From: Balamuthia mandrillaris
Lineage: Eukaryota; Discosea; Longamoebia; Balamuthiidae
Direction: 5' to 3'
Assembly (NCBI GenBank): GCA_031835245.1
Contig: JAVKOQ010000106.1
Location: 107,725 to 171,724 of the forward strand
Length of the DNA: 64,000 nucleotides
Below, one piece after another: positions 40,668 to 52,160 of this stretch (positions are counted from its first letter, which is position 1; each line of letters starts with the position of its first letter). A model generated the notes under the pieces. It was not told where the DNA came from. It saw only the letters and a program-made list of their open reading frames with translations, and did not search any database. Position numbers and translations under genes: made by a program.

Positions 40668-42343
40668 TCAAGCCTTCCAGTGCTTCCAGCCGTGAGTGGA
40701 CAGCATGCGTTGAAAAGCAACCATGGCCTCCGACTCTGAATAATCGGAACCCTGCGATGTATCAAGCCTGCCGCCGCCCGCCGTCAACATTGCCCTAATG
40801 TCCACAATGACTTGAGGCAATCGGTACGCTATTTTTCACGGTTTTGGTTAACGAGGATGATTTTAAGAGAAGAAAACGAGTAGACAGAAAAGAGAGTAGA
40901 GCAGAAGAAGTGGAGGAGAAGAAAAGAAGAAACGAAACGTACTGGCAACCCATCCGTCATTGGTAAGCATCAATGTACAAATAGAACCACCCACAGTAAC
41001 CTACAAGATTTAGAGTGTAAGTGTGAACAGCAAGAGAAAAGAGCAGGGGGCTGGACGTACGTGTCCGGTACGGAAAGCGAAGCGAGGTCTCACAACACGA
41101 ATAAAGGGAGGGTTGAAAGGATAGTTCGGAGGGAACGTTACGTGAAGCGTAATGTATTCCTGAGAAGCGGCATTTGTCCCTTGTTAAATGAAGGAATAGC
41201 TTTTTCAAAAAAAAAACCTATAAGTACGTACTACACCAAGTCTCTGCATGTCTGCCCAGAGGGGCTCATCCTTAGGGATACCAAAGAGTTTAAGTTCCCA
41301 TTGAGCGATGTTGTCGTTCAATGGAGAAGCATCGTAACCCTATCGTTAGAATTTACAGCGATAGCAACAATTGTGAGTTGAGAGAGAGAGAAGAGAGAGA
41401 GAGGAAGCTGACCCTTTCTTCGCGGTCAGTCTTTAGGATTTCGCGATACTCCTGAATAATGGCTTGCACGCTGCTGCTCTCGTAGCCGGCAGGGATGTGG
41501 AACTTGCTGGTGTCTATCTCAGGCTCTGGCATGTACTTTTGTTTGGGGCCTTTGTCTCTGTATATTAGTGGGCGGTTGTTAGTAAAAGAAAGACTTCTCC
41601 CCAAGCGTGTAGATACCTCTCTACTTTTTCGAGGCCAAGGTCGTCATCAAAGTCGTCATAGTCCTCTTCTTCTTCCTCCTCCTCGCCTTCAGAGAACTCG
41701 GCGTCGCTCAAAGCCTCGAACTGTTGAGTTGCGTACTTGAGAACATCTGTGGCACTGGTGGCAGCCATCGCCATTTCGTTGGTTTCGGTGGCCCATTCTT
41801 CAGCCAGCTCATCCGAAGCTACGCTCTGTTAGTCGCAGCGGTAGTGGTTGTATAGGAAATATATTGTTAGATCTAAACGTAGGCGCAGGAAAACACAAAT
41901 AAGTGGGGAAGACGAACCCAGATGTCGTCGGCCTCAACAGGAAAAGAAACAGTAAAGGCCAACTCCTCACCGCCGATCTTGAAGTGGAATCTGTGCTTCT
42001 TGTCGTCGGTCTTCACGTACTCGATGCCTTGTGTGTTAGACTTGGAGTCCAACCACTTCTTAATGGCAGGAAGGTAGTCGGCACCGGTCTTCTTCATGGT
42101 GGCTGTTTCGGCAGGTGATGCTCCCTCTTTGCTGGTGGTGGTCTTCTTTTTAGTCTTTTTCTTGTCAGGGGAGGCGCTACTTTTCTTGTCTTTCTTTTCT
42201 TTCTTTTTGTCCTTGGAGGAGGACTTTTTTTCCTTGCCGGCGCTCTTCTCTTCCTTTTTCTTGTCTTTGGTGGTACTCTTTTTGGTTTTCTTCTTCTCTT
42301 CTTCTTTCTTTTTGCTGCCGCTACTCGAGGTGGAAGAAGACAT
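40668..42343 (-). CDS. UBE2Q: UBE2Q-family ubiquitin-conjugating enzyme
   Basis: The start MSSSTSSSGSKKKEEEKKK (42343) opens a Lys/Glu/Ser-rich extension of about 80 residues. Then comes an RWD-like N-domain (HRFHFKIGGEELAFTVSFP, SVASDELAEEWATE), an acidic stretch, and the E2 core: YREILK, LNDNIAQWELKLFGIPKD, YITLHVTFPPNYPFNPPFIRV, RPRFAFRTG, then VTVGGSICTLMLTNDGW with the catalytic Cys. The end is AYRLPQVIVDIRAMLTAGG and HGWKHWKA. UBE2Q enzymes carry the same N-domain/UBC order. Exon junctions at W/S (about 41919 to 41829) and before VTVGG were checked by phase. The Lys-rich leader is unusual for the family. Confidence 0.9.
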
Positions 42344-42639
42344 GCGTAGTATGAGCAACTGAGCAAATGCGGGGGTCAGGAGTCGCCTTGCTGGTGCAAG
42401 TTTGACAATGCCAGAGCAAACAACCCTCTGAACCCCCCAACCTAGACAAACGTGTTTCCCTGAAAGTAATTTGGGGGTTTAATGAAGCCAGTTGCTGCAC
42501 AATCGTTGCAGAGGGCCTGTTGACAAGGTTTTTGTCGTCTACCGTTACCTTTTTTTTGTTCTGGCAGAACAAAAAAACCATTGGAAAGGCATCGAGGGAA
42601 AGGAAAAGAAAAGTATAAAATTGATAATTTATTCTTGCA

Positions 42640-44090
42640 TACTTATTGAAAAGTCGCCTTTCCATCTCCAATGGTCAAAGTAACAAGTCCATTTAACAGG
42701 AAGGGAAGACCCAAGATAGCAGGTTTTGGTGGCTCCATGTGGTCTTTTACTGCAACAATAATCAAATGAGGGGTGATTTGATGAAACGTATTGTCAGTTG
42801 GAATATAGTCCAATGCCAACAATAGATGCTCTAAACGTGTCAGGAACATAAGGCGCATCTGGGCAGATGTTATTGAATGTGCTCACTGAGATTAATAGAG
42901 AGCAGGGGCTGCCGGTATCAACAATTACATTGGGAGGGTGTGAGTTATCTGGCGATGCCTTACACACAAGGGGACCAATAAACTTTTGCTGCTTGCAGAG
43001 GCAGAATCATGCCCACAAAGACGGTCAAAGAGAAGGATCTCATTAGTGACTGCAGCATCTCTGTTGTGCAGTGGCTATTCATTGATGCAAAGCATGTAGA
43101 ATTCATCAGCGGTACCCTTTTCCACTGTCTCTTCTGCTTTGTAGGCAACTGCATCATGCAAGTCAGAGATTACTGGCGGAATGCCCTCTTTGAAGAAAAC
43201 AGCCCATTTTCTGTAGTTGGCCGGCTCATGGAGAAGCTACAGCAAATGCTGTTTTATCACCTGTTGCACACGTTCATTGAAGGCCTGCTTCTTCTGCAGC
43301 AGACAATAAAGGCCTGGATCTATTTGGTGCAAATCTTCTGTAGAGGGTTGACAGGGAGAAGGTGCTACTTCCACCATGGGAGAGACTCCTGGGGGACTCT
43401 TTTTAGTCTTCTGCATGACCATGTTGTACAGATAATATTTGAACCAATGCAGGTACTCCATCACTTTTGTATCCGGTGGAGAACCACCTTCGAGTATATC
43501 ATACAAGAGCGAATCATCGTCAATCTCGCAGGTGGTGACTGAATAGGTGCTCTTCCCTTGAAGATTAAAGAAGCAATAATCCACATGCAGAGAGGAGAAC
43601 GGACAATATCAGTAGGTTAGGAATGAAGCAATACAATTAGGACACCAGCCCAGCAGGTTTTCCCTGTTCTCTGTGGGGACAGGCAGGCCCAGCTGCTCAA
43701 ACAACCTTGCGAGAGCTTTAGGCACCTCCTTGCGCTGCACTGGAAATAGATGTGGTTCCGATCTTTGAGGGACATGCTCCGTTCTTGAAAACACCACTCT
43801 TCCAATGGGAAGTCCAAATATCTTCGTTTCCTCAGCCAGCATCCTTCTGTCAACAGTCAAATGTGAATAGTATCGTAGAATTCTTCCACGAAGTGTTGAG
43901 GCTTGGCAAAAGCTTCTTCTTTGTTGGCCAGGATCTTCTCCAGGACATCTGAAGAGGGAATAAAGTGGGCTTTGATGATTGCATCCGGTTCTCATCTTCT
44001 TTCTTCAGCCATGCAAGAACAAAGTTCGCCAGGGAAAGGGCAGACCTCCACCACCTTTTTGCAAGGCACATCTGAAGGGGAGAAACTGGG
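42640..44090 (-). pseudogene. Decayed retroelement gag/aspartic-protease remnant
   Basis: Minus-strand reading shows several open segments interrupted by stops and frame changes. The segment at about 42960-42640 contains VIVDTGSPCSLL, the D-T-G-S motif of retropepsins, followed in another frame by AILGLPFLLNG, which resembles the flap-distal ILG motif. Upstream segments (43995-43609 and 43584-43237) may be gag. No RT was seen here and no flanking LTR pair was found. It may belong to a different element from the gypsy copies further right, which lie on the plus strand. Confidence 0.55.
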
Positions 44091-46284
44091 GCAGTAATTT
44101 GGTTGGGTTGTGAGGCATTCCATGGTGATTTTAATGCAAGAATACATTCTTATTATTTACTTGGAACTCTTTCTATTGTTTCCATAAGTTACTGGTGACT
44201 ATTTCTATGGTAACTGACTCGGAGTTGTTGCCAGAAAATAATGATAATAGTGCTTATTAGCAATTAGATTTTATAACATGAAACTCAATAACTTTTGATA
44301 GTTTAGCCTTTTAAAAAGTATAATATTGAAGAAGAGAAATGATCTTAGCAAAATCGTCACCCTATTGTATTGCTTAAAGCAAACTGTCTAGCAAGTTGGT
44401 ATTTTTTCAAATTCCTCTAGTTTTACCACATTCTTCTTGGAACATTTCCAAAAAGCATAAATAGCAACTACTATGATGAAGACCACAGCTTAATATTATC
44501 TCTTTATTCAAATTATAAAAATTTGAACAAAATAGGTTCTATATGAGTTTAGTAGTTTTATTAAGTAAACTAAAATTATAAGAATTTGAATTTAATAGAT
44601 TTTGAAAGTGTTTTACTGTTTCTTTCTCATCATCACATGCTAGTTATCCTTTACTAGAGTAATAAACAAAAAAAAAAGTAAGCACAGTACAAACAAAAAA
44701 AAAGAGTCTCTTTTTGGAAATTTGAGAAGGCATAAAATATTTTTTAAAAATAAGTTTCCAAATTATTTTTTTCTGAAATTTATTATTTTATTAAAAGCAA
44801 AAATAATTTTTTTATTAAAAATAATCTCTTTAAACCATTTGACCAAAAAGAACAAATAATTTTTTAACTATTTTTGCTTTGTTAATAAAGTTGTTTAAAA
44901 AACAATACTCTTTTAAATAATTCCATCAATTGTTTTAATAAAGTGGGTTGTGTTTGATACAGATACTTGCTGTGTTTAAAAGGGAGGGATTTCTTTGAAT
45001 AATTGAAATATTGAAGCAAACCCTATTCTTTAATTAAATTCTTTCCTTCCTTGGTTGCCTTCTCAACTATAAATACTTTTTTCACCATCAAGAATGATTG
45101 AAGAAACAACACACTCACAAACACACTTGTTCTCTTTTTCTCATTAAATCGTTTGGCTCCTGTCTTTCTCTTTGTTCCTGTCTTGGTTCTATGCTCAGGT
45201 TCTAACAGTAATTTCTTTGTTTTTTGTTGATATAATTATATGTATAATGTTCAAGTCAACCAACAGCATTAATGAGAGACTCGCTTTTAAATAGTCTTTA
45301 ATAACTGCTGCTGTTGGTATTCCTTTAGGACCCAAGACATAAGAGCAGCTCAAGTCTAATGTGGTTTAGTTTTTTGCAAAGAGAAAAAAGGAAGAAAGGA
45401 ATTCAAGGAAACAAGGAAGATGAAAGCAAGAAAAGAAATTAAAGGAAAAATAAACATAACCTTTGTCAACAATGGGACTCATCCATGAACTTTAAATGCA
45501 TCTATGCAAGATTGGCAATGTTGACAACTCAACTGAGGTAGTAATCAAAATTTTCTTTGGTGAACTTGTGTAGCTGTACTTTCTCCAGTTTCTTCCACAA
45601 CTAGTTCCAAGACTTGAAAACATGCTTGACCCAAGAAGGAGAGACCAGAACTTCATATGTTGTTAAGAGTGAGCAAAAATCACCAATCATTGTGCTCAGT
45701 TCTACTTGGCACTGAGCCCAAAGTGCAATGTGTATAACCTCTCAAGTTCAGGTGGAATGCATTGGCAACTGTGCACAATTTAATAATTAAATTGTCAATC
45801 TAAAAAACAGAAGAAGAAAGTAATAAATTTGTACTGCTTTCCGCCCTAAGAGCGGTTATGAAAGTTTGGATTGAGAACTTTTTCCTTCTAGGACTGTACA
45901 ACTCCAGTAGAACATGTTTATTTTTCATGGTACTTTGGTGTGCTTTTCATTTGGTGCACTTTTTCTTTGGTGCTCGTTATGACTGTGGCAATTTTTATCC
46001 TTTGACTTGACTGTGCAGTTGCTCCATAAACTAGCCCTTTCTTTGCAATGCATTTGCTCTTGCACTTTCTTTTTGTATTGTTCTCTCTTTTCCTTTTAGA
46101 CAAGCAAAACGCTACTTGACTTTTGGTTCTTTTTTTTTCCCTTTTCTTCTATGACAGAATCTCCAGCCTCTGTTCTTTCAACTGAGGTGCCCCATTTTCT
46201 CACTGAGGTACATCAACTTCCTTTGCATGATCAAATCCTGGGTGAATAGTTTGCAGAAGAAAGCTACACTGGGCCATACAAAGC
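44091..46284. other. AT-rich region without recognised genes
   Basis: About 2.2 kb, much more AT-rich than the host genes on the left, especially 44250-45060. Short ORFs show no family features. A promoter-like stretch (CTATAAATAC at about 45068) with a downstream pyrimidine-rich segment ending TTCTAACA (about 45211) resembles an LTR, but no second copy exists here to confirm it. Confidence 0.5.
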
Positions 46285-46596
46285 TATTATACCACTTTTC
46301 CATAATACCTATCCCAGTGTCTCCTTGTATATACATCTCTTTCCTTGAGGGCCTTAACTCGAGTAGCCAAGGTGGAGTGTGCAGCTGAAGGAGAAAAAAG
46401 GAACAAGAGCATAGCTTTGGCATAACTTCTTGACATATGGAAGATGTTTAGTTGGGCAACAATGGAGCTTAGTGATTACCAACCCAAGGAAAGAATGATT
46501 ACTACTATATCTCTTTCTTTTATTCTGTTAAAGGTCTTTTCCCTACACCCATTGAGTTGGTGTCCATTAGGTTGTTTCTTTACTGGCCTTATTACA
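46285..46596 (+). repeat. Gypsy LTR interrupted by a LINE fragment
   Basis: The outer parts (46285-46343 and 46509-46596) match the LTRs at 51215-51352 and 52161-52297: TTATACCAC, TAATACCTAT, CTCCTTGTATATA, CCCTACACCCATTGAGTTGG, and an end in ATTACA. The same leader sequence (GATTAACCTATTTT..GGGGTTTTCAGAGG) follows the LTR at 46600-46685 and at 51353-51440. The middle is an inserted LINE piece. Confidence 0.85.
46344..46508 (+). mobile_element. Short LINE fragment inserted in the LTR
   Basis: About 150 bp are nearly identical to the ORF2 segment at 58290-58437, ending in the LINE-like tail ATTACTACTAT. The insertion is flanked by the direct repeat ATCTCTTTC (46335-46343 and 46509-46517), which fits a target-site duplication. 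The copy is both 5'-truncated and deleted internally up to the tail. Confidence 0.8.
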
Positions 46597-46765
46597 CTTG
46601 GCATCATTAGCTTACTTTTTCTTGGTAAGGTCAGTTTTCAAGTGATTAACCTATTTTTGAATACTTGGGGTTTTCAGAGGAACAGTGCTGGTGGAAAGAC
46701 AGGATTGATGAATATTGTCATGCTTCCAAAATGTCCTAGCTAATAAGAAAATCATGAGGCATCCG

Positions 46766-46977
46766 ATTATCCTCCACCAAGACAGCAACAGTTGCCTTGA
46801 ATACAAGGACGTCTAATGATGGGCTTGTGAACGATGTGAACCTGGATATCATGCAGAAAGCATGGCTTCCAAAGCTGGCCGTTGAATACAAGGACATCTT
46901 CTGCTACAAGCCTTTTGAGCCAGGAAGTGCCAAACATCTTCCCTACAAGATAGTCCAAATGGATTATACCGGCATCC
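46766..46977 (+). pseudogene. Gypsy reverse transcriptase N-terminal fragment
   Basis: The reading includes EYKDIFCYKPFEPGSAKHLP and KIVQMDYT. It corresponds to the segment at 53190-53285 in the other gypsy remnant. The reading stops where the LINE copy begins (46978). Confidence 0.7.
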
Positions 46978-49900
46978 AGAAAAATGCAGAAAAATAGGGC
47001 ACTGACACACAAGAGCACTGAATTGATTGATAGTCAGGAGAGGGAACAGGTCCTACTTTGATGGGTGAATCTGGCCATGAAGGAACGTCTTAGACTGGGG
47101 ACTCTGAACAGTAATTGTTCATGGAAGCACGCTTTGCAAGCTGTGCAAAAAAAGGCAAAGATCCCTGAATGTTTTGTCAAAGGAGACAAGAAAAATCAGT
47201 TTTTGGAGAAAGTGTTCAAGTTAGCAGTGGAAAAGTATGAGTACCAGAATACTACCACAGTCAAGTTTCCTTCTTCTCAAAGGGCTAACCAAAAGGAGGA
47301 GGATGACAAAGGTGCAGAGGATCAGTGTAACTCAGTAGTGGATTCGCCCCGTATTAGCAGTGTTTCTTGTGAGTGTGGTAAGCTCTCCAAGGCAGGCATA
47401 CTTTCACTCGCAGTGATTGTATGATTCAGGAGCCTGATTGAATCTCTTGACCAGGAGATTAATAATCTTATGGCAGTGGAAAAAGGAAGTGCAAAAGGTA
47501 CCAAAGGCAGTCCTACTCTGGGTGCCCATTATCAACGGTCATACACAGAGGTGGTTGGATCTGCTCCATAGTGTGACCAGATTATTGCAGAAAAGAAATT
47601 CCCTCCAATGGTAACTATAGCTAGCACACTAAGCTTGGGATACTAGAAGGAAGAAATGGCAAAAGATCAAGAGATATGTTGGCAGGATAACTCTAACATA
47701 TATAGGATAACATGGACTAAGGATATGGTAACTGACCTGAACTGTTGATCTATAGTAAAACCAAAGTATGGCTTTGCCAGTCCCTACTCTTGGAGCTATG
47801 GTGGGTAGATCGATTATGGTGAGCAGTAAGGACCTTTAAAAGGAAAAAGTGTGTAAGAAGATTTTCAAGTTGGAGCTCAAGCATGTTGGAGTGTGGAAAG
47901 TAGGAGAGAAGAATGGCACACAGCATTGGGGAGTTACTCTGGAGACGGCCCAGGCTGCCATTATTGCAGAAAGAGCCAGGCTGGTGAGTGGGCAAACGGT
48001 TTGCTCAATCAAAGAAGCCAAGAATGAAGGCAAACCACTGTGAAAGCCTAAAGAGAAAAGAAATAGGGAGAAGAGGAAGGAAAAGGAGGAGAATATTGGA
48101 ACAGTGGCTTCAGACAGCTTGTTGGAACTCTCTGGCTTTGTACTGGCTGAGGAGGAGCATCATAGTACTGCCAACTGGTCTGACATTGTGGATGAGGAAG
48201 GGGAGGAGACCCAATGACTTCAATAGCATTTGTCAACTCTAGGGGCTGGGGACATGAGGAATTGGTCAGCAGTTGAGCGGACAGTAAGCAATTTGACATT
48301 GTTGGAGTGTGCAAACACAGGAGGATGGTTGCCCTGCACTTGGAGGGATATTGGTGGATGGGAAGAGGGGCTGCTCCAGGAAGGAGTGGCTATGGAAGGG
48401 GTGGTGCAGGATTCTTCGTTTGTGAGGGCTTTCAGGGAAACATTAGAGAAAGGAGGCAAACATTCAACTCCACTTGGGTGGAACTAGCAGGACAGAGTTG
48501 CGTCTTTATAATCAGTAGGATGACTTCAAGGTCGCCTTGGCTACTATTGAGAAGAGAATCCTGGACGTGGTCAAGGAAGACTCCTGATTATTGGAGGAGA
48601 TTGGAATGCCAGGGTTGGAAAGGGCTGGAATGGTAGAGCTGAATTACTTACAACATGAGAGGAAAGGTGTTGATGGTCTTTCAAAAGGCTGGCCCTCTCA
48701 GTGCCTCAGCTTGAAGAGGAAACACCAGTGTTTACATGGAAAGCTGGAAGATGAAATGAACAAAAGAGCTGTGGACTATGTGGTAGCATGGAGATGGACA
48801 GGCAAGGTAGTTGGCGACAGGTGGCAAGCATGGACTGATCATCAGCCTCTGGTAGTGAAGTTGAAGGATTCAGATAATTGCAACAGGGTTTGGATGGAAC
48901 GTTGCAAGTGGAGTCCGACTCAGAGGAAGATCACAAGAGGTGGAGGGAGTACAAATGCAGGTGCAAGTGTTTCTTCAAAGAAGAGCCATGGTGAGGAAAA
49001 CGCAGGAGGGAGTAGCTACGGTTGAAGATCTTTAGAGCAAGTGGAAAAAAAGATTGTAGGATAGTACAATGAGATGGTTTGGTAGAGAAAGGAGACTGGT
49101 TGGAGCAACAACAAGCAGGACAAGGAAGCCATGGTGGATGGCAGAGTTAACATCCTTGCACAAGCAGGAGGTGGAAGCCCATGCTCAGTGGCTGAGAGAA
49201 GGAAAGAATGATGGAAAAGCCAGAGAGGATTTTGTGGAACTTAGGAAAAGGTTTAAGAAGTTGTGAAAAGCCAATAAATGGGACTGGATAAAGTGAATTG
49301 ACAAGAGAACATCAAGAAAATGCAGAAATGGATTGGCAACATGTTGAGGAAAGTGGCAAAGCTAGAGCAGAGCCCAAAGCAGTTATTATGCACCATGGTA
49401 GCATGGCAGCCTTCAAGGAACATTGGGCAAAGCTGGGAAGGAAGGATTTTTCCATCAAGAGCTTGCCTTGAGAGGAAGCAGGTACAGAAGGACCCGTCTT
49501 AGTCTGGCAGCAGTTGGCTTAAGAAGGAAAGCTTTAATCTTGCAAGGAGGAAAAGATTGAGTGTGGGCAAAGCAGCTAGAGTGGATAATATCAATGGGGA
49601 AATGATGAAAATAGGAGGTAAACATGTGCAAGATGTGACTTGGACACTGATCAAGGCCATTGAGAACCAAGACGTGTTCCCCAAGGAGTGGAAAGAGGCC
49701 TGGTGGTTATCTCCTTGTATAAGGCAGGAGATCCCCAGAACCCAGCAAACTAAGAGGAATTACCCTCCTATGCAATGCAGCCAAGGTGTTTGAGGGAGCT
49801 ATCTTGGTGCAGTGGAACATACAAGCAAGAGAGCAAGGGTGAATAAGTGATTGCCAGGGCAGATTTAGAAAAGGAGGAGGAGTCATGGATCAAGTGTGGC

Positions 49901-50142
49901 AGTTGAAGAAATGCCTGATGAAGAGAAGCAAAGAATGTACTTATATTGCTCTGTTGGATATCAGCAAGGCATATGACACGCTTGACCATGACATACTGGC
50001 AAGGACATTGCACAAAAGAGGAGCAGAAGAGGCAGCAGTAGGCATCATTTTAAAGTGGTACCGTAGTTTGACAAGTGTCATTCACATGAATGGGCAACTC
50101 TTTGAGGAATTTCTGGTAGAAAGAGGAGTTATGCAAGGAGGC
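46978..50142 (+). mobile_element. Old LINE copy, CpG-decayed, 3'-truncated
   Basis: Collinear with the intact LINE from its ORF1 start (54163) to the RT motif region (about 57490), but with many substitutions, small deletions and stop codons. ORF1-like (47065-48215) and ORF2-like (48210-50142) segments are recognisable, for example SKAYDTLDHDILARTL at about 49963-50010. The alignment ends at the motif that reads QGG in both copies, and integrase sequence follows immediately. Confidence 0.88.
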
Positions 50143-50345
50143 GAGTTGGTTTGCATGGACCTGATTGGTAAGTTGCCCTTGATAGCTAAAGGGTACTGAT
50201 ATGCCTTGGTCACCATCAATACCTTCACACGTTGGCTGGGCATTTGTCCATTGAAGACAAAACAAGCTTTCAACTCTTCTGGGCATCAAGCATAAATACA
50301 CCACAGCAGAGCATCCCCAAGGAAACAGCATAGTTGAATGATCAT
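50143..50345 (+). pseudogene. Gypsy integrase-core fragment
   Basis: The frames contain DLIGKLPLIAKGY, YALVTINTFTRWLGICPLK and, in a shifted frame, KYTTAEHPQGNSIVE. These resemble the integrase catalytic core of Ty3/gypsy elements. Stops and frameshifts are present. The fragment is fused directly to the old LINE copy. Confidence 0.7.
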
Positions 50346-51214
50346 TCAGGAGAAAGATGAAGAAAGTTTAAGCTAATATGTGACATTAGTATAGAAGAGC
50401 TTTTACAGATGCTCTCCAAGTGTGTACATTAAGAAGAAAAGCTAAAACAAAAAGGGGTGAGAGAATTTGGGGAATTCAGAGAGAGTGTTGACAAGAAGTC
50501 ATAATGACACGAATTGTTGGTTTTTCAACATCCAGTCTCCTTTCTCCAAGGAGAGATAGGAATAGGTTCATGGGAGAGTGGTATAACAATACAAACACAC
50601 CACTGAGTAATGTATGTTGCTGTTAGCATCTTGCTTGATAGGATAGTGAGAGGAGAGTTCTAGGAACAGTTGGAGCAAGCACAATGATGCTGGTATACAG
50701 CCATTTAACCACCTGACTGAAAAGAAATGGCAAGGGAAAAATGGGCTGCAAAATCGTCCCTGCGCCTCCCTGCTACTTTTAGCGGGGAAATCAATGTCGA
50801 CAAGGACCATTGCCAAACCAAAGCATTGCGCGTTGATCACCTGCAAATCTATAATGAGCATTAATGGATGGCAAAAGAAGACATGAGGGTGATCTTGAGT
50901 GTCTTTTCTTCTTTGTGATTTGCTTTTAATAACCAAGATACCCTCAGTTATATAATATTTATGTCTATTGATTGTCTTCTTTCTCTCTTTTTCTCTTTTT
51001 CCCTTTTGTGTTTGTTGCCCCCCAAAAGTACAACACACAGTGCCTGCAGTTCTTGTTCCCCTTGCCCTTTTCCTCCTTTCTCCCTCCCTTGCCTTCTGCT
51101 TTCACTCCTTTCCTCTCTTTTCTTTCCTGCTGTTCTCTTTGTGAGCAATAGTGAGAGGAGAAAGGTGAAACAGCAGGAGGAGTTGTTCACTGTGTGAACA
51201 CAGACCATTGATCT
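50346..51214. other. Unassigned sequence between retroelements
   Basis: No gene family recognised. It contains a C/T-rich stretch (50970-51140). It may be residual flanking DNA or element sequence too degraded to place. Confidence 0.4.
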
Positions 51215-51352
51215 TGTTATTCTACTTTCCCATTATACCTATCCCTATTTCTCCTTGTATATATATATCTTTTTTTCATTTTATTAAAGGTCTTTTCCCT
51301 ACACCCATTAAGTTGGTGTCTATTAGGTTGTTTCCCTACCAGCCTTATCACA
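51215..51352 (+). repeat. 5' LTR of the compact chromovirus
   Basis: 138 bp, beginning TGTTATTC and ending TTATCACA (TG..CA ends). It contains a TATA-like run (TGTATATATATA) and CATTTTATTAAAGG. Confidence 0.85.
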
Positions 51353-51477
51353 CTTGGCGACATTGGCTTACTTTTTTCTTGGTAAGTTCGGTTTTCGGGT
51401 GATTAACCTATTTTGGATACTAGGGGTTTTTCAGAGGAAACTTGGAGCGCTTCTGTAGCAGTTTTCAGTGACATAGA

Positions 51478-52110
51478 ATGTCAGGAACTTTGCCGCAGTC
51501 TGGTACAACTCCTTCTTCTGGTGCACAGAGCAGTTCACCTTCCAGTGGTGCTATCCCTCCAGCTTCCAGCACTCCTTCCCTTACTACTTCTACAACCCTT
51601 CCCATGGACAGACTAGACGCCATTGACCAGGCTCTCTCTGAGCTTCATGCAAGCCAAGCGAACCATGACAGGCTCTTGGTCAAGCAGGCTGGTGACACTT
51701 CTGCTTTGTTTGACCATATTGACCAAATTGATGCAAAGTTGGAAACCTTTGCAGATGAGCTCTCAAACAACATCAAATGAGCAAATGATCATCATGATGT
51801 AGCTTTTGTGGCTCTTAAGTTTAAGGTTGGCGACCTGGTTCTCATTCACTCCAAAGCCACATCAGTAGGTGAGTCAAAAAAATTTTGATGTTGTTGGAAA
51901 GGAGGACCCTTCAAGATTATCGAAATCTGTTCTCCGCAGATAATCAAGGTGCGGAATACTGCTAGTCCTGAAATGGATAAAGTAGGTCGAGGACTTGAAT
52001 ATAGGTTGAAGTGGAAAGGTTTCTCCAACCGCCACAACTCTTGGGAGCCTGAGCGCAACGTTATCAACGCTCTAGACCTGGTCCAGGCATATTGGAGAGC
52101 AGTGTCATGA
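51478..52110 (+). pseudogene. Gag / integrase-C-terminus / chromodomain reading frame
   Basis: One frame runs from MSGTLPQSGTTPSSGAQ (gag-like, ending SNNIK) through a TGA at 51778 into KFKVGDLVLIHSK (integrase C-terminal GPY/F-type region). It passes a second TGA near 51887, then KGGPFKIIEICSPQIIKV and a chromodomain (YRLKWKGFSNRHNSWEPERN), to a TGA at 52108. All pieces share one frame, so the large deletion preserved frame. The two internal TGAs would cut translation unless read through. Confidence 0.75.
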
Positions 52111-52160
52111 TTATCAGCCTGACAGTCAATCACAGATGACTTTGGCCTGGGAGGGGGAAG

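Noticed and set aside
44940-45211. Possible solo LTR (TG start, TATA box, CTAACA end)
   Set aside because: Only one copy is present in the window and no target duplication was found; kept as a remark in the AT-rich region.
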